Shown here piece after piece: positions 20,569-30,977 of a DNA stretch of 64,000 nucleotides. The stretch comes from Sphingomonas sp. (GTDB taxonomy: Bacteria; Pseudomonadota; Alphaproteobacteria; Sphingomonadales; Sphingomonadaceae). The stretch's first letter is position 1. Each line of letters begins with the position of its first letter. The DNA is taken from positions 372,001-436,000 of the forward strand of contig JAFKLY010000006.1 of NCBI GenBank assembly GCA_017304655.1, read 5' to 3'. Under the pieces are notes generated by a model. That model worked only from the letters and a program-made list of their open reading frames with translations, was not told the origin of the DNA and searched no databases. A program made the translations under genes and the position numbers.

Positions 20569-21948
20569 GTGACCACATCGCCGCAAGCGCCGCTGGCCGT
20601 CATCATCCTTGCCGCCGGGCAGGGCACGCGCATGAAGTCCAGCCTGCACAAGGTGCTCCACCCCATTGCCGGGCGGCCGATGCTGCTGCACCTGCTGGCG
20701 AGCGTGAGCGATCTGGCGCCGGAGCGGCAGGTGGTGGTGGTCGGTGCCGGGCGCGAGCAGGTGGAAAAGGCCGTCGCCGGCAAGGGCGTGTCCATCGCCG
20801 TGCAGGCCGAGCAACTGGGGACGGGCCATGCCGTAGCGCAGGCGCGGGAGGCGCTGGCCGGTTTCTCGGGTGACGTGCTCATCCTCTATGGCGACGTGCC
20901 GCTGGTGCGCGCGGAGACGATGCGGGCGATGGTCGACCGGCTGCATGGCCCGGATGCCCCGGCGTGCGTGGTGCTCGGCTTCCGCCCGGCCGATGCGGCG
21001 GCGTATGGCCGGATCATTGCGGGGCCGGACGGGCGCATCGACAAGATGGTCGAATATAAGGACGCGAGCGATACGGAGCGCGCCGTGGACCTGTGCAATT
21101 CCGGTCTGATGGCGGTGCGCGCGGCGGACCTGTTCGCGTTGCTCGCCCGCGTGGGCAACGACAATGCGGCGGGCGAATATTATCTGCCGGACATTGTGAT
21201 GCTGGCTGCAAAGGACGGGCGCGCGAGCGCAGTGATCGAAACCGATGCCGGGGAAGTGGCGGGCGTGAACAGTCGGGCCGAGCTGGCGAGTGTCGAGGCC
21301 GCCTGGCAAGCGCGTCGCCGGGCTGAGGCGATGCGCGATGGCGTGACGCTGGTGGCGCCCGAGACAGTGTTCTTCGCACATGACACACAGATCGAGCGGG
21401 ATGTGACCATCGAGCCGAACGTCGTCTTCGGCCCCGGTGTCACGATTGCGGAAGGCGCGGTGATTCATGCCTTCAGTCATCTCGAAGGCGCGCAGGTGGG
21501 GCGGGGCGTCTCGGTTGGCCCTTATGCGCGGCTGCGGCCCGGCGCGGTGCTGGAAGAGAAGGCGAAGGTCGGTAATTTCGTCGAGATCAAGAACGCGACG
21601 CTCGGGCGGGGCGCCAAGGCCAATCACCTTTCCTATGTCGGCGATGCCAGCGTGGGCGCGGATGTGAACATCGGCGCGGGCACCATCACCTGCAATTATG
21701 ACGGCTATTTCAAACATCGCACGGTCATCGGCGATCGCGCGTTCATCGGCTCCAACAGCGCGCTCATCGCGCCGGTGACGATCGGCCGGGATGCCATCGT
21801 GGCGGCCGGCAGCGCCGTCTCGCGGGACGTGGCGGATGGTGAATTGCGGCTCGTACGGGCCGAGCAGATGGTCAAGCCCGGCTGGGCCGACCGGTTCCAT
21901 GACGCGATGCGCAAGCGCAAGGCGGCGGACAAGAAATCGGAAGGCTGA
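20569..21948 (+). CDS. glmU: Bifunctional GlcNAc-1-P uridyltransferase / GlcN-1-P acetyltransferase
   Basis: Makes UDP-GlcNAc for peptidoglycan and lipopolysaccharide. The N-terminal pyrophosphorylase domain starts AVIILAAGQGTRMKS with the metal Asp in LYGDVPLV. The C-terminal half is a left-handed beta-helix ending in the acetyltransferase region (KNATLGRGAKANHLSYVGDASVGADVNIGAGTITCNYDG). I choose GTG 20569, with GAGGGTG nine bases before it. ATG 20518 would add 17 residues not typical of the family. glmS lies 1.1 kb downstream past a toxin-antitoxin pair. Confidence 0.93.
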   Translation: MTTSPQAPLAVIILAAGQGTRMKSSLHKVLHPIAGRPMLLHLLASVSDLAPERQVVVVGAGREQVEKAVAGKGVSIAVQAEQLGTGHAVAQAREALAGFSGDVLILYGDVPLVRAETMRAMVDRLHGPDAPACVVLGFRPADAAAYGRIIAGPDGRIDKMVEYKDASDTERAVDLCNSGLMAVRAADLFALLARVGNDNAAGEYYLPDIVMLAAKDGRASAVIETDAGEVAGVNSRAELASVEAAWQARRRAEAMRDGVTLVAPETVFFAHDTQIERDVTIEPNVVFGPGVTIAEGAVIHAFSHLEGAQVGRGVSVGPYARLRPGAVLEEKAKVGNFVEIKNATLGRGAKANHLSYVGDASVGADVNIGAGTITCNYDGYFKHRTVIGDRAFIGSNSALIAPVTIGRDAIVAAGSAVSRDVADGELRLVRAEQMVKPGWADRFHDAMRKRKAADKKSEG

Positions 21949-22350
21949 GCCATTTTGAGGACTGCGACGAAGCGCCCTTGAGCTGCGCTCAATGGAGAGT
22001 GAATTCTGGGTCATGTCGGAATCGTCCAATCGGTCACGCATGGGTCGTGGCACATGCTGGATCAACGCCGCGATGCAGGGCCGCCGCCCTGCTGCCCGAC
22101 AACGGGACGACCATCGCGGGAGGCGCCATTTGGCGCGTGACATCAGTTTTCCCGAGCCGGTGCGCCGGCTCATGGTTGGCTTCCGTGGGAGGTGCGCGCC
22201 ATGGCGCGCATGCGAGGCCGCTAAGTGGGAGAGGAGAGGGCGGCTGATCGCCGCCCTCTTTGCTTTCTGGCAGGACCGCACACCTGTTTCGTTCATCCTG
22301 TCCCCAGTCTGTGGGTGGCATGGCCGCCCTGCCATTCCGGTGGCCGTGGC
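21949..22350 (+). other. Structured non-coding gap between glmU and the TA pair
   Basis: No protein-like frame is visible in these 400 bases. It contains a small hairpin TTGAGC-TGC-GCTCAA (21978-21992), an 18-base perfect palindrome TGCGCGCCATGGCGCGCA (22193-22210) and a strong terminator at 22235. The terminator lies nearly 290 bases after the glmU stop, leaving room for a long 3' UTR or a small RNA ending there. Confidence 0.45.
22235..22266 (+). terminator. Intrinsic terminator after glmU region
   Basis: A perfect ten-base stem AGAGGGCGGC / GCCGCCCTCT with loop TGATC (22235-22259), followed by TTTGCTTT. It closes the transcript coming from glmU before the toxin-antitoxin promoter. Confidence 0.75.
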
Positions 22351-22384
22351 TTGACATGATATCATGATATGATATCAATATATC
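22351..22384 (+). promoter_or_regulatory. Promoter and operator of the TA pair
   Basis: A consensus -35 TTGACA (22351-22356) leads into two identical palindromes TGATATCA (22357-22364 and 22370-22377), 13 bases apart. A -10 near 22373-22379 would start transcription at or within a few bases of the ATG at 22385, so the antitoxin mRNA is probably leaderless. The boxes overlap the promoter as expected for autorepression by a ribbon-helix-helix dimer. Confidence 0.75.
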
Positions 22385-22651
22385 ATGCGCTTTCTCGCTG
22401 ACATTCCCGATGAAGACATCAAGTGGCTCGACGAGCAGGCGGGCGCGCAAGGTAAATCGCGCGCGGCGATCCTGCGCGAGGCTGTGCGGGCCTATCGCGC
22501 GGAGCAGTCGAAACAGGGGATCGAGCGCTTCTTCGGCCTCTGGGCGCGGCATGGATCGGCGGAGGACGGGCTGGCCTTCGAGCGGCGCGCGCGTGGCGAA
22601 TGGGACCGCAATCGGGATGATGGGGCGGAGCTGGACAGGCTGGCGCCGTGA
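22385..22651 (+). CDS. Ribbon-helix-helix antitoxin
   Basis: An 88-residue protein whose first 40 residues form a CopG/Arc-type ribbon-helix-helix (MRFLADIPDEDIKWLDEQA then SRAAILREAVRAYRAE). The C-terminal half, rich in Glu/Asp/Arg, should wrap the toxin. There is no ribosome site before the ATG. The stop overlaps the toxin start (GTGA), which couples the two. It is expected to repress its own promoter through the TGATATCA boxes. Confidence 0.85.
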   Translation: MRFLADIPDEDIKWLDEQAGAQGKSRAAILREAVRAYRAEQSKQGIERFFGLWARHGSAEDGLAFERRARGEWDRNRDDGAELDRLAP

Positions 22652-23016
22652 GTGAATTCTACTTTGATACCAATATATTGGTCGACGCCTTGCATGATCG
22701 GCCGCAGGCTTGGGCGGAGCTGCGCCGGGCGCGGCGGCCCTGGATCAGCCGGATCAGTTGGATCGAGGTGCTGGCCGGCGCGCCTGAGGGCACGCAGGCG
22801 GACACCGAGCGCTTCCTCGATCTCTTCGCCGTGGCGGAAGTGGATGAAGAAGTGGGACGCCGCGCTGCGCTGCTGCGTCAGCAGCGCCATACCATGACGC
22901 TGCCTGATGCGATCATTCTTGCCTCCGCGCAATTGAGCGGCCGCATTCTCGTGACGCGAAACAACAGGGATTTCCCGGCCAACATGCCGGGCATCCGCAT
23001 CCCATACACTCTCTGA
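22648..23016 (+). CDS. PIN-domain toxin, VapC-like
   Basis: A 122-residue PIN ribonuclease. All four acidic residues of the metal site are present: Asp7 (FDTNILVD), Glu40 (WIEVLAG), Asp87 (TLPDAIILASA) and Asp108 (TRNNRDF). VapC toxins cleave tRNA or rRNA; the target here is unknown. The start is GTG 22648 inside the antitoxin stop. The stop lies 18 bases before the glmS ATG, so readthrough from the TA promoter could reach glmS. Confidence 0.87.
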   Translation: MSEFYFDTNILVDALHDRPQAWAELRRARRPWISRISWIEVLAGAPEGTQADTERFLDLFAVAEVDEEVGRRAALLRQQRHTMTLPDAIILASAQLSGRILVTRNNRDFPANMPGIRIPYTL

Positions 23017-23034
23017 CAGACGGAAGGCTAACCC

Positions 23035-24858
<1,824 letters not shown>

Positions 24859-25094
24859 CTGGGGGCGAGGACGCAGCGCCGAAGCAAATAAGTGGCTGAC
24901 GCGCCAGAAACGTCCCGGAACAATGAGGACCGGCTTGGCGCCGAGTTCCTTGGCGATGCGCCGTTTCCGTCTCTCTTATTGCCGGTTCGATCAAGAAAAC
25001 GGGTGCAGCGACGATAACGATGTCCCGTCGCGCAGGGGTGTCGGGCGGCTGATGCCCGGCGCTGCGTTCGGCAGGACGGAGAGGACGGATCACG

Positions 25095-26159
25095 ATGACC
25101 AGCGCAATGGGACGGGCGAGGAACCTGATCGGCTTTGCCATGCTTGCGCTGCTCGGGGCGGGGGCCGCTGCGCAGGATGCCGGAGCGCCGGTGACATCGG
25201 GCTGGACGGCCGCGCCCGTCTCGGTCATCAATCCGGAGGCGAATACGGACCAGAATGCCTGGGCCTCGTTCCGGGCGCGGCAGGCGAAGCCCTCCGTCGA
25301 CGAGCAACTGGACGATCCGGTGCTCAGGGGCGCCATCGATATTCATGCCCATTTCGGGCCGGACAGTTACGATCGCCAGTGGGATGCCTTCGAGATCGCT
25401 AAACGGGCGAAGGCACGCGGGTTGCGTGGCCTGGTGCTCAAGAACCACTGGACTGAATCCGCCGGGACCGCCTGGCTTGTGCGCAAATATGCCGATGCGC
25501 CGGGGCTGGAGGTGTTCGGTGGGCTTGCGCTCAATGCGACGGTGGGCGGTATCAACCCTCAGGCCGTGCGCTATTTCGCCGAAGTCGAGGGGCGCTACGC
25601 CAAGGTTGTGTGGATGCCGACCCATGATTCCGAGATCGAGGTCCGATATCTCAAGGCCAAGCGGCCCTATGTGATCGTGTCGCGCGATGGCGCCCTGCTG
25701 CCGCAGGTGCTCGAGGTGCTGGACCTCATCGCCCATTACAAGCTGACGCTGGCGACGGGCCATGTCTCTGCCCCCGAGATGGTCCAGATGGTGAGCGAAG
25801 CGCGCAAGCGCGGCGTCGAGCGCATCATCATCACGCACCCCGGCCTGGGTCCGATGTACACCGACCCGACGATCGATCAGCTGCGGCAGGTGGTGGGTGA
25901 AGGCGCCTATGTCGAGGTTGTCGCGTCCGAGCTGACCAGCGTGGCGCTGCGAGACAATGTGATCGCGACGATCCGCAAGATCGGTCCGGCGCATGTCATC
26001 GTCTCCAGCGACAGCGGGCTGACCGGCTGGTTCAATCACACCGATGCGCTGGTGCATGCCGCGCGGATCCTGCGTTCGGCGGGCTTTAGTGAGGCCGACC
26101 TGACGCGCATGTTCAAGACGAACCCCGCTGCCGTGCTCGGACTGGCCCCTGCTCCCTAG
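25095..26159 (+). CDS. Exported amidohydrolase-like protein (DUF6282 type)
   Basis: A signal peptide (LLGAGAAAQ) is followed by a 330-residue TIM-barrel-like domain. The first metal motif is IDIHAHFGPDSYD; further conserved blocks are GLVLKNHW, GHVSAPEM, IITHPGLG and VSSDSG. This looks like the DUF6282 branch of the amidohydrolase superfamily. The substrate is unknown, and a hydrolytic role on a lactone or amide before the catabolic cluster is possible. It stands just upstream of the MarR gene but is separated by 533 bases. Confidence 0.65.
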   Translation: MTSAMGRARNLIGFAMLALLGAGAAAQDAGAPVTSGWTAAPVSVINPEANTDQNAWASFRARQAKPSVDEQLDDPVLRGAIDIHAHFGPDSYDRQWDAFEIAKRAKARGLRGLVLKNHWTESAGTAWLVRKYADAPGLEVFGGLALNATVGGINPQAVRYFAEVEGRYAKVVWMPTHDSEIEVRYLKAKRPYVIVSRDGALLPQVLEVLDLIAHYKLTLATGHVSAPEMVQMVSEARKRGVERIIITHPGLGPMYTDPTIDQLRQVVGEGAYVEVVASELTSVALRDNVIATIRKIGPAHVIVSSDSGLTGWFNHTDALVHAARILRSAGFSEADLTRMFKTNPAAVLGLAPAP

Positions 26160-26692
26160 CGGCGCCGGAACGGTGCTCCGCCGCTGGCCTCGCGTGGCGA
26201 TGCAGCGGGGAGAGGAACGCGATCCGTCGCGTCGGTCCAACAGTGCGCTGCGTGCCGGAAGTTCACGAAGTTCACGGCACGGGGGCATGAACTTTCGCTT
26301 CCCTGACCTTTGTGGGGATGCGCAGGCGACGGGCGTGCCTCTCGGCTCCCTGAAGCGGCCGTACGCTGCCGGGGTTGTGAAGGGTCGTCATGAGAAAGAG
26401 CCCTGCGTTGCCCCGTGCCTTGCCCATTGAGGAGGGGAGTCCTGCATCGCTGCCATGACTGGCCGGATGTAGGACAGGCAAAAAAGCGAGGGTGATCGGG
26501 CAGGCGGGCGCAAGGGGTGAGCGCCTGGCCCCGCCCGGATTTATCCTGAGCCGTGGGATCGCGCAGAAGCGATCCGCCTCGGCGGCGATGGCAATTGCCG
26601 CCGCCCCGGACTAGATTGCACGAGTGGGCGTGCAAGAGAGAGCCCTGTGAACCGAGGGAAGGCATGGCGGCAAGTCACGACGGGGAAGCGAT
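26160..26692. other. Gene-free gap before the HpaR-like regulator
   Basis: I see no convincing gene here. It holds a direct repeat GAAGTTCAC-GAAGTTCAC (26258-26275) facing an inverted TGAACTT copy, a hairpin GGATCGC-N6-GCGATCC (26556-26575), the palindrome GGCAATTGCC (26590-26599) and the operator-like repeat at 26616, so it is a regulatory upstream region. Confidence 0.5.
26616..26635. promoter_or_regulatory. Inverted repeat, candidate MarR/HpaR operator
   Basis: A perfect seven-base inverted repeat TTGCACG-N6-CGTGCAA of 20 bases, the size and symmetry of MarR-family operators. It lies 58 bases upstream of the regulator's start, consistent with autoregulation. Confidence 0.55.
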
Positions 26693-27142
26693 ATGAGCGG
26701 CGGCCAGCAGCTGCCGCCGTTCGAGGAGTCGCTTGCCGCGGTCGCGCTCGGCACCAAAGAGGCGATCCTTGCCCCGATGCGGTCGAAACTGCGCGAATAT
26801 CACATCACCGAGCCGCAATGGCGGGTCATGCGCGTGATCAACGATCGCGGGGCGACTGACGCCACCGGCCTTGCCGAGGTGGGGTTGCTGCATGCGCCCA
26901 GCGTCACGCGCATCCTCAAGGAACTGGAGGAGCGCAAGCTCATCACGCGGGAGACGGACGCCCATGATCGCCGCCGCTCGCTGGTGACGCTCTCGCCCGA
27001 GGGGCGCGACGTGGTGAAGGTCATTTCCCGCCATGTGCTGCACATGATGCAGGAATATGGCCGCCGTTTCGGGGGGCAGCGGCTCGAAAATCTCGTCGCG
27101 GAGATGCGGGCGCTCTCCGCCGCCATCAAGGGCTTTGAATAG
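26693..27142 (+). CDS. MarR-family regulator, HpaR-like
   Basis: A 149-residue winged-helix repressor. Helices SKLREYHITEPQWRVMRVIND, recognition region GLLHAPSVTRILKELEERKLI and wing TDAHDRRRSLVTLSPEG are all intact. The N-terminal PFEESLAAVALGTKEAI resembles HpaR, the homoprotocatechuate-degradation repressor, whose ligands are aromatic acids. It faces into the EthD-Rieske operon and is its likely regulator. Confidence 0.82.
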   Translation: MSGGQQLPPFEESLAAVALGTKEAILAPMRSKLREYHITEPQWRVMRVINDRGATDATGLAEVGLLHAPSVTRILKELEERKLITRETDAHDRRRSLVTLSPEGRDVVKVISRHVLHMMQEYGRRFGGQRLENLVAEMRALSAAIKGFE

Positions 27143-27397
27143 GGCATCATGATCGTCGCGCCCGGCTGCCGGGCCGGGCAAAGGAAACATGGTTGCCCAA
27201 TAATATTTATCACGTTAAATGATTTTGCGACGAGCGGATGGCGAGTCCAACCGGTCGGGCGGGTCCGCTGCGGCGGGCTGAGGCAATAACGGATAAGGTC
27301 GGCGGGCCGGCGAGCAGGGGAGCGGCGATGGCGTTGAAGTCATGCAGACGTCCCGGCGTCCGGGGACGGATCGACAGGCGTAGCGAGGACATGGCCC

Positions 27398-27706
27398 ATG
27401 CATAAGATCGTCGTTCTGTATCCGCCACAGCCCGATCCGGTCGCGTTCAAGGCCTATTATCTGGCCACCCATATCCCGCTGGCGCGTAAGCTGCCGGGCC
27501 TGCTGGCCCTGCGCTACAGCTTCGATGTCGCCGGCGTTGGCGGCGATGCGCCCTATTTCTGCGTATTCGAGGCTGAGTTCAGCGACGGAGCGGCGCTCGG
27601 CGCTGCCATGGGCTCGCCCGAGGGGCAGGCCGTCGCGGCGGACGTACCCAATTTCGCCCCGGTGGCGCCCACGCTCATCCATTATCCGGTGGACGCCAGC
27701 ATGTGA
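27398..27706 (+). CDS. EthD family protein
   Basis: A 102-residue ferredoxin-like alpha/beta-barrel protein (MHKIVVLYPPQPDPVAFKAYYLATHIPLARKLPGL). EthD proteins are small dimeric accessory proteins of oxidative catabolism; their chemistry is often unknown. GAGG precedes the ATG. It leads the operon that continues with the Rieske oxygenase 79 bases downstream. A 255-base AT-rich gap (around 27200-27230) before it may hold the promoter. Confidence 0.8.
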   Translation: MHKIVVLYPPQPDPVAFKAYYLATHIPLARKLPGLLALRYSFDVAGVGGDAPYFCVFEAEFSDGAALGAAMGSPEGQAVAADVPNFAPVAPTLIHYPVDASM

Positions 27707-27785
27707 TGGCTGGGCGCAAGACTGTGTTTTCAAGCGATGCGCGGCGCGGCGTTCGCACATTGGCATTTTTGATGAGGCTGAACTG

Positions 27786-29129
27786 ATGAAACCCTTCGCA
27801 TTGCGTGACCTGGTCGACGATCGTCCGCACGATGGCGTGTTCCGCGTCAACCGGGCGCTGTTTCGCGATGCCGGGCTGTTCGATCTGGAGATGAAGCACA
27901 TCTTCGAGGGGGGCTGGGTGTTCATCGGCCTCGCCACGCAGGCGGAGCATCCGCACGACTATTTCTCCGGCTTCATCGGGCGGGTGCCGATCATCGTCAG
28001 CCGGGATGGCGAGGGCGTGCTGCACTGCTTCGTCAATGCCTGCCCGCACAAGGGTGTGCGCCTTGTCCAGAAGCTGTGCGGCAATGCCCGGCGACATGTC
28101 TGCCCCTATCATAGCTGGACCTTCGACAGTGCCGGCGCGAACAAGAACATCAAGTGGCAGAAGAGTGGCTGCTACGGCGCCGGTTTCGACGAGGAAAATC
28201 ACGACCTCGCCCCGGTCGCGCAATTCGGCGAATATCGCGGCTTCCTCTTCGCCAGCCTCAACCCCGATGTGCCGAGCCTGGAGGACTATCTGGGCGAGGC
28301 GCGCAAGCTGATCGATCTCGTCGTCGACAAGAGCCCGGAAGGCGTGGAGCTGGTGCCCGGCCGCGTGGTGTTCACTTATGCGGCCAACTGGAAGATGCAG
28401 CTCGAGAATTGCTCGGACCAGTATCACTTTACCTCCACGCACCCCAGCTACATCCGCATTCTCGAGGAGCGGGCGAGGGAGCAGACGGTCGAGGTGGTGC
28501 AGTCCTCGATCGGCGCGGCCGATTTCTGGCAGGAGGATGCTGCCGGCGTGACTGGCGGCACGATGAGCTTCACCCATGGCCATGTGCTCAACTGGGGCGT
28601 GATGCCGGTCTCGTCTGCGCTGCCCGAGTTCGAGCGGGCCGAGGAGCTGGCGGAACGGATCGGCACGGCAAAGCGCAACTGGATCTTCAACATGCGCAAC
28701 CTCACCATCTTCCCCAATCTGCAGCTTGCCGACAACGCTTCCAGCCAGATGCGGGTTATCCGCCCGATCGCGCCCGGCCTGACCGAGATGCAGACCTGGT
28801 GCATCGCGCCGCGCGGCGAGAGTGCCGAGGCACGCCGCTTCCGCATCCGGCAATATGAGGACTTCTTCAATCCCACCGGCATGGCCACGCCGGACGACAC
28901 GGTGTGCTATGAGGAGGCGCAATATGGCATGGCCGAGCAGGACCGCCCCTGGCTTCAGGGCCATGCGCGTGGCCTCACGGCATCGGTCGAGGGCGGCAAT
29001 GACTGGGCGAACATGATCGACCTCAAGCCCGCGCGCAGCGTGCTGGCCGATGCGCAGCTTTGCGACGAGAGCCTGTTTGCCAACTATTATCGCGCCTGGT
29101 CCGCGCGCATGGCGGAGGCGCTGGCATGA
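27786..29129 (+). CDS. Aromatic ring-hydroxylating dioxygenase, alpha subunit
   Basis: The catalytic subunit of a Rieske non-heme iron dioxygenase, 447 residues. The Rieske cluster motif is exact: Cys86-x-His88-x17-Cys106-x2-His109. The mononuclear iron site is Asp211, His214 and His219 in NCSDQYHFTSTH. The style (MKHIFEGGWVFIGLA, HPHDYF) is that of the benzoate/anthranilate-type group, which hydroxylates aromatic carboxylates; the substrate here is not known. The beta subunit overlaps by four bases. No ferredoxin or reductase is encoded nearby. Confidence 0.9.
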   Translation: MKPFALRDLVDDRPHDGVFRVNRALFRDAGLFDLEMKHIFEGGWVFIGLATQAEHPHDYFSGFIGRVPIIVSRDGEGVLHCFVNACPHKGVRLVQKLCGNARRHVCPYHSWTFDSAGANKNIKWQKSGCYGAGFDEENHDLAPVAQFGEYRGFLFASLNPDVPSLEDYLGEARKLIDLVVDKSPEGVELVPGRVVFTYAANWKMQLENCSDQYHFTSTHPSYIRILEERAREQTVEVVQSSIGAADFWQEDAAGVTGGTMSFTHGHVLNWGVMPVSSALPEFERAEELAERIGTAKRNWIFNMRNLTIFPNLQLADNASSQMRVIRPIAPGLTEMQTWCIAPRGESAEARRFRIRQYEDFFNPTGMATPDDTVCYEEAQYGMAEQDRPWLQGHARGLTASVEGGNDWANMIDLKPARSVLADAQLCDESLFANYYRAWSARMAEALA

Positions 29130-29623
29130 GCGCGCTGACGCAGGCCGAGGCTGCGGCCATCCTGTATCGCGAAGGGCAGCTGCTCGACCGGCTGGAGCTG
29201 GATGCCTGGCTTGAGCTTTACACGGCTGACTGCCTGTTCTGGATGCCGGCCTGGCGCGACGATGGCACGCAGACGGAGGATCCCGACCGCGAGCTGTCGC
29301 TCATTTTCTATCGTGGCCGTCGCAATCTGGAGGATCGCGTCAAGCGCATCCGCTCCGGCTTCTCGGTGGCTTCGGCGGTGATGCCGCGCGTGTCGCACAT
29401 GATCGGCAATGTGCTGGTGTCGGATGGCGATGCGGGGACGGTGCGCCTCGATTCATCGTTCATCACGCATGTGCATGATGTGCGCACAAGGCGCAGTCAC
29501 GCCTATTTCGGCCGCTATGAGCATGAGCTGGTGCGCGAGGGTGACGACTGGAAGATTTCCAGCAAGATCATCCGCCTGATGAACGACGTCGTGCCGACCC
29601 TGCTCGACATTTACGGGATTTAA
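29126..29623 (+). CDS. Aromatic ring-hydroxylating dioxygenase, beta subunit
   Basis: A 165-residue structural subunit with a cystatin/NTF2-like fold (LTQAEAAAILYREGQLLDRLELDAWLELYTADCLFWMP). The ATG lies inside the alpha-subunit stop (ATGA), so an alpha3-beta3 enzyme is expected. Conserved SHMIGNVLV and the C-terminal KISSKIIRLMNDV fit the family. It is counted apart from the five stand-alone NTF2-like genes of the cluster. Confidence 0.9.
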   Translation: MSALTQAEAAAILYREGQLLDRLELDAWLELYTADCLFWMPAWRDDGTQTEDPDRELSLIFYRGRRNLEDRVKRIRSGFSVASAVMPRVSHMIGNVLVSDGDAGTVRLDSSFITHVHDVRTRRSHAYFGRYEHELVREGDDWKISSKIIRLMNDVVPTLLDIYGI

Positions 29624-29631
29624 CAACGCTG

Positions 29632-30573
29632 ATGACGGACACTTCTTCTACGCTCTCCCGTGTCGTGATTGTCGGCGCGGGTGCCATGGGCTGCCTGTTC
29701 GCCGCGCGGATCGCCGAGCAAGGCGCAGACGTGACGGTGATCGATGTCGACCAGAAGCGCCTCGCGGCCATCGCGCAGGACGGCATCACCCTGACCGACG
29801 ACAACGGAACGCGCACGCTGCGCGTCGGCGCTGCGCTTGCTGCCGATGTTGCGGGGCCAGTCGATCTGGTCGTGCTGTTCACCAAGGGCGTGCATAGCGC
29901 CGCCGCCGTCCGATCGGTCGCGCATCTGGCGGCGGATCGGCCGATCGCGCTCACCCTGCAGAACGGCATCGGCAATGCGGAACTGCTTGCCGACGGCTTT
30001 GGCGCGGACCATGTGCTGATGGGCACGGCGCACGTGCCGGCGGACTTTTCCGGTCTCGCTGCTGTGGCGACGCATGGCTTCGGTCATCTCGATCTGGGCG
30101 GTTTCACCCCGGCGGCGCAGGCCTATGCGCCGGGCGTTGCGGCGCTGCTCCAGAAGGCAGGCTTCGACAGTCACGTCGCGAGCGACGCCAATGTGGCCGT
30201 CTGGCAGAAGGTCGCCTTCAACGCCGCGCTCAATGCCACGGGCATGATCTGTCAGGTGCCCAATGCGGGCGTTGACAATGAGCCGGGCCGGCGCATCGCG
30301 GTGAAGGTTGTCGAGGAAACGGTTGCGGTCGCGGCGGCGGCTGGCATTCGCATCGATCGTGATCATATCGTCGCGACGGTGGACCAGGCGCTGCGCGAAC
30401 ATGCGCATCACAAGGCCTCGATGCTGCAGGATCGCGAGTATGGCCGCGCCACGGAGATCGAGACGATCAACGGCGCGATCGCGCGGGAAGGGGCACGTCT
30501 GGGCGTCGCCACACCGGTCTGCGACACGCTGGCGGACCTCGTGCGCATGATCGAGCTGGCGGCGAAGCGCTGA
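29632..30573 (+). CDS. Ketopantoate reductase family oxidoreductase
   Basis: A 313-residue NAD(P)-dependent reductase with the Rossmann motif VVIVGAGAMGCLFAARIAEQGADVTVIDVD, the central LTLQNGIGNAELLADGFG and the C-terminal helical domain with WQKVAFNAALN containing the catalytic Lys. The family includes PanE, but several catabolic clusters carry paralogues acting on other 2-keto acids. The position eight bases after the dioxygenase beta gene makes a catabolic role more likely than vitamin synthesis. Confidence 0.8.
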   Translation: MTDTSSTLSRVVIVGAGAMGCLFAARIAEQGADVTVIDVDQKRLAAIAQDGITLTDDNGTRTLRVGAALAADVAGPVDLVVLFTKGVHSAAAVRSVAHLAADRPIALTLQNGIGNAELLADGFGADHVLMGTAHVPADFSGLAAVATHGFGHLDLGGFTPAAQAYAPGVAALLQKAGFDSHVASDANVAVWQKVAFNAALNATGMICQVPNAGVDNEPGRRIAVKVVEETVAVAAAAGIRIDRDHIVATVDQALREHAHHKASMLQDREYGRATEIETINGAIAREGARLGVATPVCDTLADLVRMIELAAKR

Positions 30574-30977
30574 CGACCCCGGCGGCCCTACCAAACGGGG
30601 CTCGATCATTCGTCGGAATGATCCCGTGGAGGCGCTGCCGGCCACGGCTCTGGTCGTGCTCGGCGGGTGTGTGCGCGCGCCCGTGAGGAGGCTGGCCGCC
30701 GAGCCAGTCTGAGTGAAGCGGTTCGCTCCCGGCAACCGATCGGCCACTAGGTGCTATGGCGTTGCACGGCTGCAACAGTCTGGCGATGTTTGCGCATCGC
30801 ACCGGGAAACCCGGCGCGCAGATGCGTGAAAAGGTGTTGAGAAATCAAGAACACGTTGATAGTCCGTCGTCGTTGCATTCGGTCGGACTGCGCCGCTGAG
30901 GCGTGCGCAAGGTTCTGGACGACTGTGCTTGTCCGCTTTCTTTTCAAGCGGTTCTTCGACTAGGAGAGGAGTACCCC
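30574..30977 (+). other. Promoter region of the TonB receptor
   Basis: A 404-base gap without a gene. It contains the operator-like site at 30834-30855 and a strong ribosome site AGGAGAGGAG just before the receptor ATG. No clear terminator follows the reductase gene. Confidence 0.5.
30834..30855 (+). promoter_or_regulatory. Operator-like site A before the TonB receptor
   Basis: GTGTTGA, GA, AATCAAGAAC, ACG in a row. The core TTGA-N4-TCAA is symmetrical and extended by outer arms GTGTT and AACAC. The same pattern occurs at 37211-37230 (minus strand), with related half sites at 46499 and 51505. Confidence 0.5.

Noticed and set aside
24859..25094. Possible gene remnant between glmS and the amidohydrolase-like gene
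   Set aside because: Frames here are short and have no recognisable motif or ribosome site.
29126..29623. Counting the dioxygenase beta subunit as a sixth stand-alone NTF2-like lyase
   Set aside because: The fold is related, but it overlaps the alpha-subunit gene and has the beta-subunit pattern, so its role is structural.
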